A DNA stretch of 64,000 nucleotides from Bacillus sp. SG-1 (GCF_000181495.1 NZ_ABCF01000001.1:434001-498000), one strand, 5' to 3'; shown: positions 20,828 to 29,603, counted from the stretch's first letter. Notes: a model not told the origin generated them from the letters alone. Made by a program: numbers and translations.

Positions 20828-21295
20828 ATGAAAAAATTACTATTTATGCTGGTTGCATTTCCTTCTCTTCTTTTCGGGTGCAGCCACAGCAGAGAAGACC
20901 TGGTGGAGTACAATCACAGTGAACTTTCCGCTGAGCTGGCGGAAAAGGGGATTGAGCCTAAGCTGCCAACGGAATTCCCTGTGGCGATCGAAGGATATGA
21001 AATATTTGAGCCGCCGCACAAATCAAGCAGGTACGAAACAAGCCTAACGGGGAAAAACGGGGAAATTTTTACGTTAACTGTACACACGGCACCGGTTTCC
21101 TATGAAGGGAACATTGAAAAAGAAGATGTCAAAATCAATGGGAATGAAGGCTTTTATACCGAGAATGAAGTAACGGGTCCATCTTTACATTGGACTGAAG
21201 GTGATTATCATTACATTTTAGAGTACCGCACAATTGGTTTTGATACTGTAGTTAACAAGGAAACCATGTTAGATATAGCGGAATCATTCGAATAG
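20828..21295 (+). CDS. Putative lipoprotein
   Basis: 155 residues. Signal peptide with lipobox LFGC at about residues 15-18, so likely lipid-modified and surface-attached. The mature part (EFPVAIEGYEIF, LHWTEGDYHYILEY, MLDIAESF) resembles DUF4367-type Bacillus lipoproteins. ATG 20828 was preferred to an upstream in-frame start since ATAAGGGAGG precedes it. Confidence 0.75.
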   Translation: MKKLLFMLVAFPSLLFGCSHSREDLVEYNHSELSAELAEKGIEPKLPTEFPVAIEGYEIFEPPHKSSRYETSLTGKNGEIFTLTVHTAPVSYEGNIEKEDVKINGNEGFYTENEVTGPSLHWTEGDYHYILEYRTIGFDTVVNKETMLDIAESFE

Positions 21296-21332
21296 AGGAA
21301 GCTCATTTCACGACTATAAAGGGGGTGGTTAC

Positions 21333-21437
21333 ATGCAATTGGGACCTATTGGGCTCTTTTTGTATGGGCTTGTGCCCTTTATCATTTTGTCAATCCTGAT
21401 CTTCTTGATCATTTACTATCTAAAGAATAGGAAATGA
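21333..21437 (+). CDS. 34-residue single-pass membrane peptide
   Basis: MQLGPIGLFLYGLVPF and a further hydrophobic run, ending YYLKNRK. Preceded by AAAGGGGGTGG at ideal spacing and placed 37 bases after the lipoprotein gene. The strong ribosome site and hydrophobic core with positively charged tail argue that it is a real small protein. Confidence 0.6.
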   Translation: MQLGPIGLFLYGLVPFIILSILIFLIIYYLKNRK

Positions 21438-21473
21438 AGAATACCAAATTATGAGCAAAAAAGGATGAGGACC

Positions 21474-22180
21474 TTGTCTGTAAAATATTTTTTCCCTGAT
21501 TTAGATAAAACCAGAGATCACCCGCTTTTAACTTTGCTTCCTGATGAATATAAATCAGCAGCTGCCTTTTTTATCCATTTATTAAAATGCCAGACGGGTG
21601 GGTGTCAGACAAAAGTGCCAAGTATAATGTTTATTACCCGGTGAAGGAAGATATTCTTCAGTATGGTACGCCTGTGTCCTGGAAAGAAATGATGAAAATC
21701 AGCGGTCTTAAAAGGGTGGGGGAAGTTGCTTTTGCTATGCATGCCCGGTTGTTTGGTGGCTTCGCTAAAAACTCCCATCACCGGATGCTTTCAAAGTTGG
21801 AGGCTGCCATGGACACTTCGCTATTTTATCCTGAAGAGGATGAGCTGTCTCTATTTCTGCTAGAACCGATAAGGAAGCTATTTTCTTCAAAGGGAGCCCG
21901 TAAAATAGAGTATATGAGCATGATGGATGGTGGCGGGTCACTTGATATTCTTAATGCAAGCATTGAAGATCTATCAAATCTTTGTACAGGACCAGTGACG
22001 GTTAAAGATGAGAATGCAGACTTTGTACTGACTTGTTATTTCGATGGAAATGCAGCCCTCTTTTTTTCCAAGGAAGAGAATCTCCATGACCTGCTTGCTG
22101 GCACTGGTTTAGAAGGCGTTATCTACAAGAGGGATACTCCACTGGCATGGGAACGGTCGAAAGTTGACTACTTTGGTTGA
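21474..22180 (+). pseudogene. DUF2711-like gene with a frameshift
   Basis: A TTG at 21474 opens a frame reading SVKYFFPDLDKTRDHPLLT...SAAAFF. The remainder (PFIKMPDGWVSDKSAKY... to DTPLAWERSK) is in another frame. The two join across a run of six T near 21571 where one more T would restore a single protein of about 235 residues. The whole resembles the DUF2711 family of Bacillus. Either a recent frameshift or a sequencing error in a homopolymer; the rest of the frame is clean. Confidence 0.65.
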
Positions 22181-22263
22181 ACCTGCGAGGAACAATAAGG
22201 AAACACCATCCCCCATCGGGCATTTTTATACTGAAGGACCGATAAAACAATATGGAGGCAGCT

Positions 22264-22947
22264 ATGAGAAGTAAACAAAGGAATGTTGGAGATGACTACA
22301 TAAGAAATAAAGCAGCACTTATCTTAGCGGTGGTGTTATTTGCAATCTGTGTATACTTATTTTTCCCTTATCCTGATTATTAACCATTAAACGCCAGATC
22401 CACGTTCATGTCTTTTCCGATAAGAACCAGCGATGGATATAACTTGCTGGGTATCATAGGCTCCATGTTATTTTTAATAACCATTGGTTTGATTGTTTTC
22501 GGCTTAAAAAAATATCGACTTCGTACACTCGTCATTATTTCCATTATTTATGCCTTCTTACCCAAAATGCTGATTTACAGTTACCAGGAAACACTGGCCA
22601 ATGGCATTGCAGCTGTTTCACTCAGTGAGAATGGATCATGTCACTTTGAAGAGGCGAGCGAAGATATAATGACTGGCGAATGCAGCCTGGTCCTTAAGAA
22701 TCACAGCAGTGAAGATGTGACATTTAAGCTGGAATTCATCGATTCAGATTGGGATGGTAATTATAGGGCAGAGTCACTCATGAATAAAAACGGTCCGTAT
22801 ACCATAAGCATAGAAGCAAATCGTCAGAAACAAATTGATTTGAAAGAATTGCTGGATGTATCAGAAATACCTAACCGGATTCATTCGGGATCTTCAAGTT
22901 ACATACATATTAAAATAAACGACGGTGAGAAGACCCGGATTTTGTAA
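22264..22947 (+). pseudogene. Membrane protein gene with an in-frame stop
   Basis: ATG 22264 follows ATATGGAGGCAG and reads MRSKQRNVGDDYIRNKAALI to FFPYPDY, then TAA at 22381-22383. The same frame then continues open for 188 codons (PLNARSTFMSFPIRTSDGY, two more hydrophobic helices, an extracellular tail). The joined product would be a coherent three-helix protein of about 227 residues, and one base change (TAA to TAT/TAC) would restore it. The downstream part alone has an ATG at 22408 but no ribosome site. Confidence 0.55.
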
Positions 22948-23016
22948 ATCGAAAGCCATAGGGCGAATAAATTGAGAACACGGTATCACTTATAACAATA
23001 ACTGGAGGGGTGGCTC

Positions 23017-23496
23017 ATGTTCAATCTGTTATTAATGTTTCATATCGCTGCAGGCTGCGTTTGTTTAATTAGTGGTGTATTGGCGATGACATCGAAGAAA
23101 CGGAAAGGGAGGCATACGGTCTCAGGTGAGATTTATCACTTCTTCTATGTAATCGTCTTCCTCACAGCGGTCAGCTTGTCGATCCTGCACTGGGAAGAAA
23201 GTGCCTACCTATTCTATATCGCGGTTTTTTCTTACGGGCTTGCGCTTTGGGGTTACCTGGCGGGGAAAATCAGGTGGAAAAATTGGCTCAGCACCCACAT
23301 CGGCGCTATGCTCGGTTCGTATATCGGCATCGTCACTGCAACGATTGTTGTCAATATTCCGAGGGTACCGGTGCTAAATGAACTTCCTGTCCTTATTTTT
23401 TGGTTCCTGCCGACAATAATTGGAACACCACTAATTACAAAAGTAGCAAATAAGTATAGCCCTGGAAAACCTAAAGGGATTTCTGTAAAGCCTTAA
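23017..23496 (+). CDS. Membrane protein, DUF2306-like
   Basis: 159 residues with about five hydrophobic helices. FHIAAGCVCLISGVLAMTSKKRKGRH followed by GEIYHFFYVIVF resembles the DUF2306 (cytochrome b561-like) fold, with spaced histidines in several helices. Strong ribosome site ACTGGAGGGGTGG. The next gene follows after 18 bases. Function unknown; heme binding is only a possibility. Confidence 0.7.
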   Translation: MFNLLLMFHIAAGCVCLISGVLAMTSKKRKGRHTVSGEIYHFFYVIVFLTAVSLSILHWEESAYLFYIAVFSYGLALWGYLAGKIRWKNWLSTHIGAMLGSYIGIVTATIVVNIPRVPVLNELPVLIFWFLPTIIGTPLITKVANKYSPGKPKGISVKP

Positions 23497-23514
23497 AGAA
23501 TGGAGGTTCAATCC

Positions 23515-23754
23515 ATGAAGAAGAAATTATTTTGGTTTCCTTTAATCGCGGCGTTATTTTCCATAACGATTCTATATGCGATTGGAAACATATTTGAGAT
23601 TTCCTTGTTACAGTGGAGTTATTATAAAGATATCTCATCGGATGGGTTCAGTTTTGAAGTAGGCGCTTCATTTGTTCCTGTCTTAATTGGTTCTTTCATT
23701 GGATTTATTACTGAACGGATTCTCAAACATAGATATAAGAACAGCTCTATCTAA
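23515..23754 (+). CDS. Small membrane protein
   Basis: 79 residues, hydrophobic segments at about 5-26 and 48-66, basic tail. ATG 23515 follows TGGAGG; an in-frame ATG at 23500 would overlap that site and is less likely. Probably co-transcribed with the preceding gene. Confidence 0.65.
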   Translation: MKKKLFWFPLIAALFSITILYAIGNIFEISLLQWSYYKDISSDGFSFEVGASFVPVLIGSFIGFITERILKHRYKNSSI

Positions 23755-23852
23755 CACTGACGGTCATTTCATGCAAAAAAGTTCCCCTTCTTTCATCACA
23801 AATAAACTAAAGTAAAATAGCAGGTAAGAGTCGGAGAAAAGGAGCTAAGAGA

Positions 23853-24224
23853 ATGAAAACAGGAGATGTTTTTACTTGGGAGAGAACGTTCACGCGGGAA
23901 GAGGTCATGGAGTTTGGACAGCTGTCAGGTGACCAGGGCCTACATCATATGGAACCTGATGAACATGGCCGCGTAATGGTCCAAGGGTTGTTGACGGCAA
24001 GCATCGGTACAAAAATCGGCGGTGATTTGAATTACATCGCAAGAGATATGCACAACGAATTCATCCGACCTGTTTTTACAGGAGACACCATAACATGTGA
24101 GCTCCAGATTACAAAAGTGGAACCATCAGAAGGGTACAAAAAGGTGGAAATGGATTTCGTCTACCGAAACCAGAGAGGAAAGGAAGTCCTCCTGGGTTCA
24201 AGCCGGGGGATCATTCGAGAGTGA
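23853..24224 (+). CDS. MaoC-like hot-dog dehydratase/hydratase
   Basis: 123 residues, single hot-dog domain. Contains the MaoC-type segment FTREEVMEFGQLSGDQGLHHMEPDEHGRVMVQGLLTAS, where the D and H of SGDxxxxH are the usual catalytic pair of (R)-specific enoyl-CoA hydratases, and an FIRPVFTGDTI strand. Good ribosome site AAAAGGAG. Standalone, so its substrate is not clear from neighbours. Confidence 0.8.
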   Translation: MKTGDVFTWERTFTREEVMEFGQLSGDQGLHHMEPDEHGRVMVQGLLTASIGTKIGGDLNYIARDMHNEFIRPVFTGDTITCELQITKVEPSEGYKKVEMDFVYRNQRGKEVLLGSSRGIIRE

Positions 24225-24312
24225 AACAAAGAACTTTTTATTAGGAAATCAGTGACAGCAATGCAACACCATTACATAGGATAAAGAGGCGGGATGGGTA
24301 CCTGTCGTTTAT

Positions 24313-24349
24313 CAGGAGAGAACAAAGCGCTTGTGATTTTGCAGGCGTT
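24313..24349 (+). terminator. Terminator after the hot-dog gene
   Basis: AAAGCGCTTGT pairs (with G-T pairs) with GCAGGCGTTTT, followed by TTTTTATTT. Confidence 0.55.
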
Positions 24350-24465
24350 TTTATTTATCTGTGATTACATGGAAAATATACCAATAATTTGGTAATATTA
24401 GAGATGTAATTTTCTGATTTTTACAAAAATAGCATTTGCCATTGAATAAATCTAAAGGAGAGAAG

Positions 24466-25218
24466 ATTATAGCGACAGTAGTACAATCATTAGTAGATAA
24501 GTGTCTATATAATTGGCTCGGTTATGGAAATGTGAACAGTTCGATTTGGTTTATGGGGATGGAAGAAGGAGGCGCTGAGATATGGAGACAGCAAACGAAA
24601 ACATTAGAGGGAAGTCTTTCATTAAGAAGTGAATTTGAAATTGAAATGGATTTTCAGCATGTTTGGGAAGAGTTATATGGAATACCTCTACAGACATTTA
24701 AGGGACCAAATGTATGGAGATATATGGCTGCGTTTCTCCTCAGTTTAAATGGAGTAGAACCAACTGGTGACGAAATAAGAAGTTTTGTTTTTGAAGAGAA
24801 AAAGCTTGGCAAAAAAGGTGGCGATCACTTTCTATGTGAATTTCTTCCGCTTCCGAGGAGGTCAAATACGGACATTGAAGAATATAATGATATATGGCAG
24901 TCAAACAGGGCTTATTTAAGAAGTGTAGGAGATAATCGATTTACACTTATTAAAGAGACATTATTAGAAAATTCAAATGTGAAGCTTCTGCTTTCCTATG
25001 ATCGAAAGTACTCCAAGATGTTTTTGGAGCATTTTCAAACGGAACTTATAAAAGAATGGAATGATAGACGCAACAAACTATTTGCTATTTACGCTGTTAA
25101 TCTTTCCTCTGACCGTAAAGTCTACTTTTTAGTTACACCATTCTTCGGACAAGGACAAGCAAGTTATGAAGGATTAGAGGATGCAGCAAAAATCGTTAAG
25201 GAATTATCCATTTTATAG
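24466..25218 (+). CDS. Unknown protein, possibly uracil-DNA-glycosylase fold; first of a two-gene cassette
   Basis: About 250 residues. GYGNVNSSIWFMGMEEGG near the N-terminus resembles the first motif of the UDG superfamily (hydrophobic strand then GxExG), FLPLPRRS and a late TPFFGQGQASYEGL fall where other UDG motifs would be, but the classic HPS is absent, so this is only an inference. The start is odd: in-frame ATT at 24466 has AAAGGAG at ideal spacing; the only canonical in-frame option is TTG 24436 without a site. The next gene begins 21 bases after the stop. Base composition is more AT-rich than flanking genes, suggesting transfer. Confidence 0.5.
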   Translation: MIATVVQSLVDKCLYNWLGYGNVNSSIWFMGMEEGGAEIWRQQTKTLEGSLSLRSEFEIEMDFQHVWEELYGIPLQTFKGPNVWRYMAAFLLSLNGVEPTGDEIRSFVFEEKKLGKKGGDHFLCEFLPLPRRSNTDIEEYNDIWQSNRAYLRSVGDNRFTLIKETLLENSNVKLLLSYDRKYSKMFLEHFQTELIKEWNDRRNKLFAIYAVNLSSDRKVYFLVTPFFGQGQASYEGLEDAAKIVKELSIL

Positions 25219-25239
25219 CTTGATAACTGGAGGGGAAAT

Positions 25240-26100
25240 ATGAGGGCCTTTGTTCATGCATGGTCGAATAAATTTGATGACAGTAAGTATCCTCACCACT
25301 TTTACACAGAGTCTTTAAAAAGTATTGAGACAGCAAACAATATTGATGAACTTGCAGAGAGTATAATAGGAATGCTTCACTGGAAAGATGGCAAAGTCGT
25401 AAAGGATCCAGCAGGAGATTATAACCTAAAAGGGGTATCCTATAGACTTAAAACTCCTAAACCTAATACTTACCATGAGGACAAACATAAACCTATCTTT
25501 TATAGTAGGAAATTTTATGAATTAGCCGCGACCATCCGTGATGAAAAATCTTTTGATTCAGCAGCAGTAGATAAACTTACAGGGTCAGAACTTCCACTGT
25601 GGGCTTCTGGCTCCGTTGTCATACCTACATTCGTCCTCCATATCTTATCACCAGGAATTTACCCATTATATGATCAACATGTAGAAAGAGCAAAGAGAGC
25701 ACTGCTTGCCGAGGAACTCAATCAAAAAGGAACTACTTTAAAACTAAGAGATTACTTATCTTATAGAGAGTTTTTCGAGGAATTTCTTGTCTCTCACTAT
25801 GGGAAGAGTGAGAAGTACAGCCTAAACGAGGTGAAGGAGATTGATAGAGCATTATGGAGTTTTGGAAAGTCTCTGAAAGCAAAAATTGCTTTTAAAAAGA
25901 GACCCGCTGAAGTTAAAACAAAAAGAACACCTAGGAAAGAATTTAAGAAAAGGGTCATTGAGCTTATTAAAGAGGGACACCCCCATAAGCTTGCGTTCGA
26001 ACTGGCGGGGCAAGAGTTTGACATACCGTTATCCAGAAGCCAGAAGCTCTATCCTGGATCCGTTATTTATCAATGGAGAAAGCAAGGATATGATGTATAA
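25240..26100 (+). CDS. Unknown protein, possible HhH/DNA-binding protein; second gene of the cassette
   Basis: 286 residues. LWASGSVVIPTFVLHILSPGIYPLYDQHVERAKRALL resembles the segment (SKxLhFxxPxxfPiyDxxV) seen in a group of helix-hairpin-helix glycosylase-fold proteins. The basic C-terminal 70 residues (TPRKEFKKRVIELIKEG ... YPGSVIYQWRKQGYDV) look like a DNA-binding helical domain. ATG behind ACTGGAGGGGAA. Same operon as the preceding UDG-like gene. The pair could be a DNA-modification or defence module; no function is proven. Confidence 0.55.
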   Translation: MRAFVHAWSNKFDDSKYPHHFYTESLKSIETANNIDELAESIIGMLHWKDGKVVKDPAGDYNLKGVSYRLKTPKPNTYHEDKHKPIFYSRKFYELAATIRDEKSFDSAAVDKLTGSELPLWASGSVVIPTFVLHILSPGIYPLYDQHVERAKRALLAEELNQKGTTLKLRDYLSYREFFEEFLVSHYGKSEKYSLNEVKEIDRALWSFGKSLKAKIAFKKRPAEVKTKRTPRKEFKKRVIELIKEGHPHKLAFELAGQEFDIPLSRSQKLYPGSVIYQWRKQGYDV

Positions 26101-26235
26101 AAGAATCTAAAAACGATAAAACGCTCATAGCTCTTATGTTTAGAAGACTATTTTCCGCTGGGCGTCTTATCGAAAATCGAAGCAAACACCGGTATTGCAG
26201 AACATGGCGCTGTAAATAAAATGAATTAGTCAGAA

Positions 26236-26268
26236 GTCAAACAGCTGTGCATTATGTCTGTTTTTCTG
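26236..26268 (+). terminator. Possible terminator after the two-gene cassette
   Basis: AAACAG / CTGTTTTT stem with T-run. The rest of 26101-26332 shows no supported gene. Confidence 0.4.
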
Positions 26269-26332
26269 GTGCAAGTTCTATAACCATGTATCCTAAAATA
26301 AGATGTCCAAATTATTCCAAAGGGGTTGTTGA

Positions 26333-26770
26333 ATGATGTCAATCAGTTTGAATCCGTATTTATTTTTTGATGGTAATGCGAGAGAAGCGGTCCATTTTTA
26401 CGAGAAAGCACTTGGCGGTAAAGTGATGGGTATCATGACGTATGGAGAAGGACCGGATAATCCGGATTATCCACTGTCTGATGACATGAAGAATCGCATT
26501 ATGCATGCACACTTGAAAGTCGGCGAAGGTGATCTCATGTTCTCCGATACATACGAAGGCATGCCTTATCAACCGGGCAATTCAATTCAGATTGCGATTC
26601 AACCTAAAGAAGAGGCAAGAGCAAAAGAAATCTTTGCTGCTTTAGAAGATGGCGGACAAGTCGTTATCCCTCTTCATAAGACGGATTTCAGCCCCTTATA
26701 CGGAATGGTAACGGACAAGTTCGGGGTTAGTTTCAATGTGAATGTTCCAATGGATCAGCCGGAGGAGTAA
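26333..26770 (+). CDS. VOC-superfamily protein (PhnB/YjdN-like glyoxalase fold)
   Basis: 145 residues. LNPYLFFDGNAREAVHFYEKALGGKV, IMHAHLKVGEGDLMFSDT and YGMVTDKFGVSFNV are the paired beta-alpha-beta-beta-beta units of the PhnB-like branch of the vicinal-oxygen-chelate family. Small cytoplasmic protein, substrate unknown. Ribosome site AAAGGGGTT. Standalone. Confidence 0.85.
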   Translation: MMSISLNPYLFFDGNAREAVHFYEKALGGKVMGIMTYGEGPDNPDYPLSDDMKNRIMHAHLKVGEGDLMFSDTYEGMPYQPGNSIQIAIQPKEEARAKEIFAALEDGGQVVIPLHKTDFSPLYGMVTDKFGVSFNVNVPMDQPEE

Positions 26771-26800
26771 CAATAAGAGCTCCGCTTCACCCAAAAGCAA

Positions 26801-26840
26801 AGCCTCCTGTTCATGAATGGATAGGGGGCATTTTTGCGTT
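26801..26840 (+). terminator. Possible terminator of the VOC gene
   Basis: GCCTCCT pairs with AGGGGGC, followed by ATTTTTG. Confidence 0.45.
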
Positions 26841-26981
26841 GCGATACCTTGTCATATCTTTACCTAATGTTTCAGGGGAAATCGGAACTTTGAGAGGGGA
26901 TTTATCGTTTAATTCATAAAAGCCTGATGAAGAACATAAATTCATTTGATTCCTGTACTTTCATTATTAAAGGGGATTCAT

Positions 26982-27194
26982 TTGAAGGAGATAATCTTTG
27001 AACCGAGCATTGGTTTTATCTCAGGTAGTGTCTTTGTTAAGATTAACCATAGCAGGGACGGAAATGGAACAGGTGGAGCTATAGGAGGAGCGTTTGTAGG
27101 CTTAGTCATCTTGGGTAATGGGGTATTTTACATTATAATTGGTATGTTTATAGGGGTAAAAAATAATTTAGAACGAAAAAATGTCAATAAGTGA
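26982..27194 (+). CDS. Small glycine-rich membrane protein
   Basis: 70 residues from TTG 26982, which follows AAAGGGGATTC. A polar start, then GGAIGGAFVGLVILGNGVFY and IIGMFIGV forming one or two hydrophobic helices. Unknown family. Confidence 0.55.
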   Translation: MKEIIFEPSIGFISGSVFVKINHSRDGNGTGGAIGGAFVGLVILGNGVFYIIIGMFIGVKNNLERKNVNK

Positions 27195-27231
27195 CATGCG
27201 TTCATTAAATTAAAGACAAGCAGGTGAACCG

Positions 27232-27678
27232 ATGGAATGGAAATACAGGACTACTAACGATTACATTCAATTTATAAGTTTTCATGATTGTCTGGCGGAT
27301 GAAATTTTGGTTGAAAAGGATACTATATTGTTTTATTTGGAGCATGTCGATATAACCGAAAATCATCCTTTAAATCCTTTTAAAGCTGCTAAATCAACGG
27401 ATAGATGCAGGCTTGAATTTAGTGGAGTAAGAATGAATGAAGCTATTATTTATTGTGAAGATGGAAGGGATAAGGAGGTTTTGATTACCGACATACTTGA
27501 GGTAGAAATTTTACAATTTAATCAAACCTCTAATGGTACAAATTATTTATTTGAGATAGCAGGTACTCATTGGGGTGAAGGGCAATTCTGCTTGGTTAAG
27601 ATAGAAGCAGAGAAATTCACCTTGAAGTGGAACGACTATATGGATGATGCCTGGTTTGCCGGATTGGGCAGTAAGTAG
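27232..27678 (+). CDS. Unknown small cytoplasmic protein
   Basis: 148 residues, beta-rich, acidic (MEWKYRTTNDYIQFISFHDC, IYCEDGRDKEV, YLFEIAGTHWGEGQFC). No signal peptide. The size, acidity and composition recall immunity-type or SMI1-like accessory proteins, but no motif decides it. ATG behind GCAGGTGAACC. Followed 24 bases later by a lipoprotein gene. Confidence 0.6.
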   Translation: MEWKYRTTNDYIQFISFHDCLADEILVEKDTILFYLEHVDITENHPLNPFKAAKSTDRCRLEFSGVRMNEAIIYCEDGRDKEVLITDILEVEILQFNQTSNGTNYLFEIAGTHWGEGQFCLVKIEAEKFTLKWNDYMDDAWFAGLGSK

Positions 27679-27701
27679 ACTCATAAGGATGTGGTATTCA
27701 A

Positions 27702-28268
27702 TTGAAAAAATTCATTTTGGTGTGGACAACATTCTTGCTATTTATATTAGGAGCTTGCAAATCCAGTGACGGTAAAGACATTATTCATATTCGTCAGAAC
27801 CTGGAGGATTATCAAGCGGAAACTGTTCCATATGAGGAAGAAATTCAATTCACGCTCACTACTAAAGAAATTTTAGAAGGGGTGGAGGAGCCCCGAAAAA
27901 TCACTACAGTTCATGACACGGAGGTTTTCCTGGCCGGCATAGAAGAGGAAGTAAATGAATTAAATAACAAACATGAGATTCTCGTTTTTGTTGGCTTGGA
28001 TGGGAAGGTAGAGGAAAAGGGTACTTTGTTGAGTACTTTCCGTTTAAATGAAGACGACACGTATACATCCGGCCCAAATTTTCTCACTGACATTCGAGCA
28101 ATTAATGAACGAGGAGAAGATGGGGACTTCGGCGGCACTGTAGGAGATTATGAGGGAAGGTTCGAACAGAGGGTCCTTTATGTCTTTGAGAAAGATGAAT
28201 TGATGGGGAACAAGGAATGGACCTTTGAGATAGAGGGGTTGTATTTGTTGGAATATCAAGAGAGTTAG
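27702..28268 (+). CDS. Putative lipoprotein
   Basis: 188 residues. Signal peptide with lipobox LGAC (about 17-20), mature acidic domain (YEEEIQFTLTTKEILEG, EILVFVGLDGKVEEKG, EWTFEIEGLYLLEY). TTG start after a GGATGTGGT. Family unknown; typical of short Bacillus accessory lipoproteins. Confidence 0.7.
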   Translation: MKKFILVWTTFLLFILGACKSSDGKDIIHIRQNLEDYQAETVPYEEEIQFTLTTKEILEGVEEPRKITTVHDTEVFLAGIEEEVNELNNKHEILVFVGLDGKVEEKGTLLSTFRLNEDDTYTSGPNFLTDIRAINERGEDGDFGGTVGDYEGRFEQRVLYVFEKDELMGNKEWTFEIEGLYLLEYQES

Positions 28269-28279
28269 AGCTAACGAAA

Positions 28280-28317
28280 GAGGCTTAGAGGAAATTCACC
28301 TCTAAGCCTTTTTATTG
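28280..28317. terminator. Terminator between convergent genes
   Basis: AGGCTTAGAGG and CCTCTAAGCCT form a perfect 11-base stem followed by TTTTT; it serves the lipoprotein gene and possibly the opposing gene. Confidence 0.85.
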
Positions 28318-28325
28318 TAAACGTA

Positions 28326-28616
28326 TTAAGTGAAATAAACATAAATCAAAATTGCCGCAACCAGATTCGGCAGCCCAATCGACGCAGATTTAAATGAGAT
28401 GCTCATGCGGGCGCGTCTGTCTTGAGTCGTTTCTGTCGCAAAATTGGCCCGCATTTGGTCTCCGCTTACCAAGGCCCCGGAAGAAATCATCGAAATGCCC
28501 ACGAATATCAAGGCAATTCCGCCGCTAATGTAATAAGCCTGGTTCATTCCCCAAATGATCACTGATAGTAGGGTGCCTGCTGCAGCTAAAATCATTCCAA
28601 ACATAAAATACTTCAA
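28326..28616 (-). CDS. DUF5316 membrane protein
   Basis: 96 residues, two N-terminal helices (about 1-22, 30-50) and one C-terminal. ISSGALVSGDQMRANFATETTQDRRAR and GLPNLVAAILIY match my memory of the DUF5316 family found in Bacillus. AAGGAGGG ribosome site. Function unknown. Confidence 0.8.
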   Translation of the reverse strand: MKYFMFGMILAAAGTLLSVIIWGMNQAYYISGGIALIFVGISMISSGALVSGDQMRANFATETTQDRRARMSISFKSASIGLPNLVAAILIYVYFT

Positions 28617-28862
28617 GGTATTCCCTCCTTGATTTATATACGATTCACCGGGGGATAGGTTTCAGGATTTTTATAAGATAAGCGACCACCACATAAATAG
28701 GATTCCCTTGGTAAGGTAATGTCACTTTTTAGAAAAAAAGTACAGCTGACCTGACGCATTGCTTGAGCTTACCAAACACCGCTTTCCCTTATAGATAGTT
28801 TTAAAAAAATGTTACAGGGAAGAATAATGCTAACGAAGGTATCTAGATTGGAGGGAAGAGAA

Positions 28863-29330
28863 ATGGAACTAAAAGTGGGCGATAAAGCTCCTGATTTTAC
28901 ACTTTCATCGACCAGAAAAGAGAAGATCTCTTTATCGGACTACCATGGAAAACAAAATGTCCTTCTGGCCTTTTATCCACTTAATTTCACTCCTGGCTGA
29001 ATTACGGAGCTAACCTCTTGGAAAGAGGATTATGAGGAAATTAAGAACACTGGAACTGAAATTTTGGCAATAGGCGTTGACCATATCTATTCACATAATG
29101 TATTTGAGGCAAGCCTTGGAACGCTGCCGTATCCTTTGTTGTCAGATTGGCATAAAGAAACGGTGAAGAAGTACAATGTATTCCATGAAAAAGATGAAGT
29201 GGCGATTCGTTCTTGTTTCTTAATCGATAAGAATGGTGATATTGTTTACAAAAACATTGACTTTAACCCGCGTGATAAAAAGGTATACGAAGGGCTGCTG
29301 CAGGAGTGCGGCAAGTTATCGGGGAAATAG
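28863..29330 (+). CDS. Peroxiredoxin with UGA at the peroxidatic cysteine codon (possible selenoprotein)
   Basis: Read through, this is a 155-residue thioredoxin-fold peroxidase: [24 protein letters not shown]-(UGA)[11 protein letters not shown], [43 protein letters not shown]. The only stop, TGA at 28998-29000, is codon 46, exactly where the catalytic cysteine sits (FTPGC in related enzymes). The frame stays open and family-like for 109 more codons. Directly after it, CCTCTT-GGA-AAGAGG (29014-29028) forms a stem whose apical G is 20 bases past the UGA, a SECIS-like position. ATG 28863 is preceded by GGAGGGAAG. Alternative: a single Cys-to-stop mutation; no Sec machinery is in view. Confidence 0.75.
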
Positions 29331-29348
29331 AAATATTGTTTTTTTGCC

Positions 29349-29375
29349 AAAGGGACAGGCGGTAACTGTCCCTTT
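29349..29375 (+). terminator. Hairpin terminator of the peroxiredoxin gene
   Basis: AAAGGGACAG and CTGTCCCTTT form a perfect stem around 7 bases, followed by TTTG. It shares the GGGACAG/CTGTCCC core with the dispersed palindromes. Confidence 0.7.
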
Positions 29376-29603
29376 TGTTATGCTATTTTTGCTCTGAATG
29401 GTACCATCTGTCTTCTTGAAAACTAGGTGAAATTACTGTTTTTTTCTTTCAGCAAGGGGAGGGAAACTTCTTTTCTGTCATTCTATTGCTAAATTTCCCC
29501 TGCATCGCTTAAAAGTTTATATGTAAGTACTAAACGCGGATTGGATGAATATCATTACAACAAACTTCCTATACCTGAAAAACACCAGAGAGGAGCAATC
29601 CCC

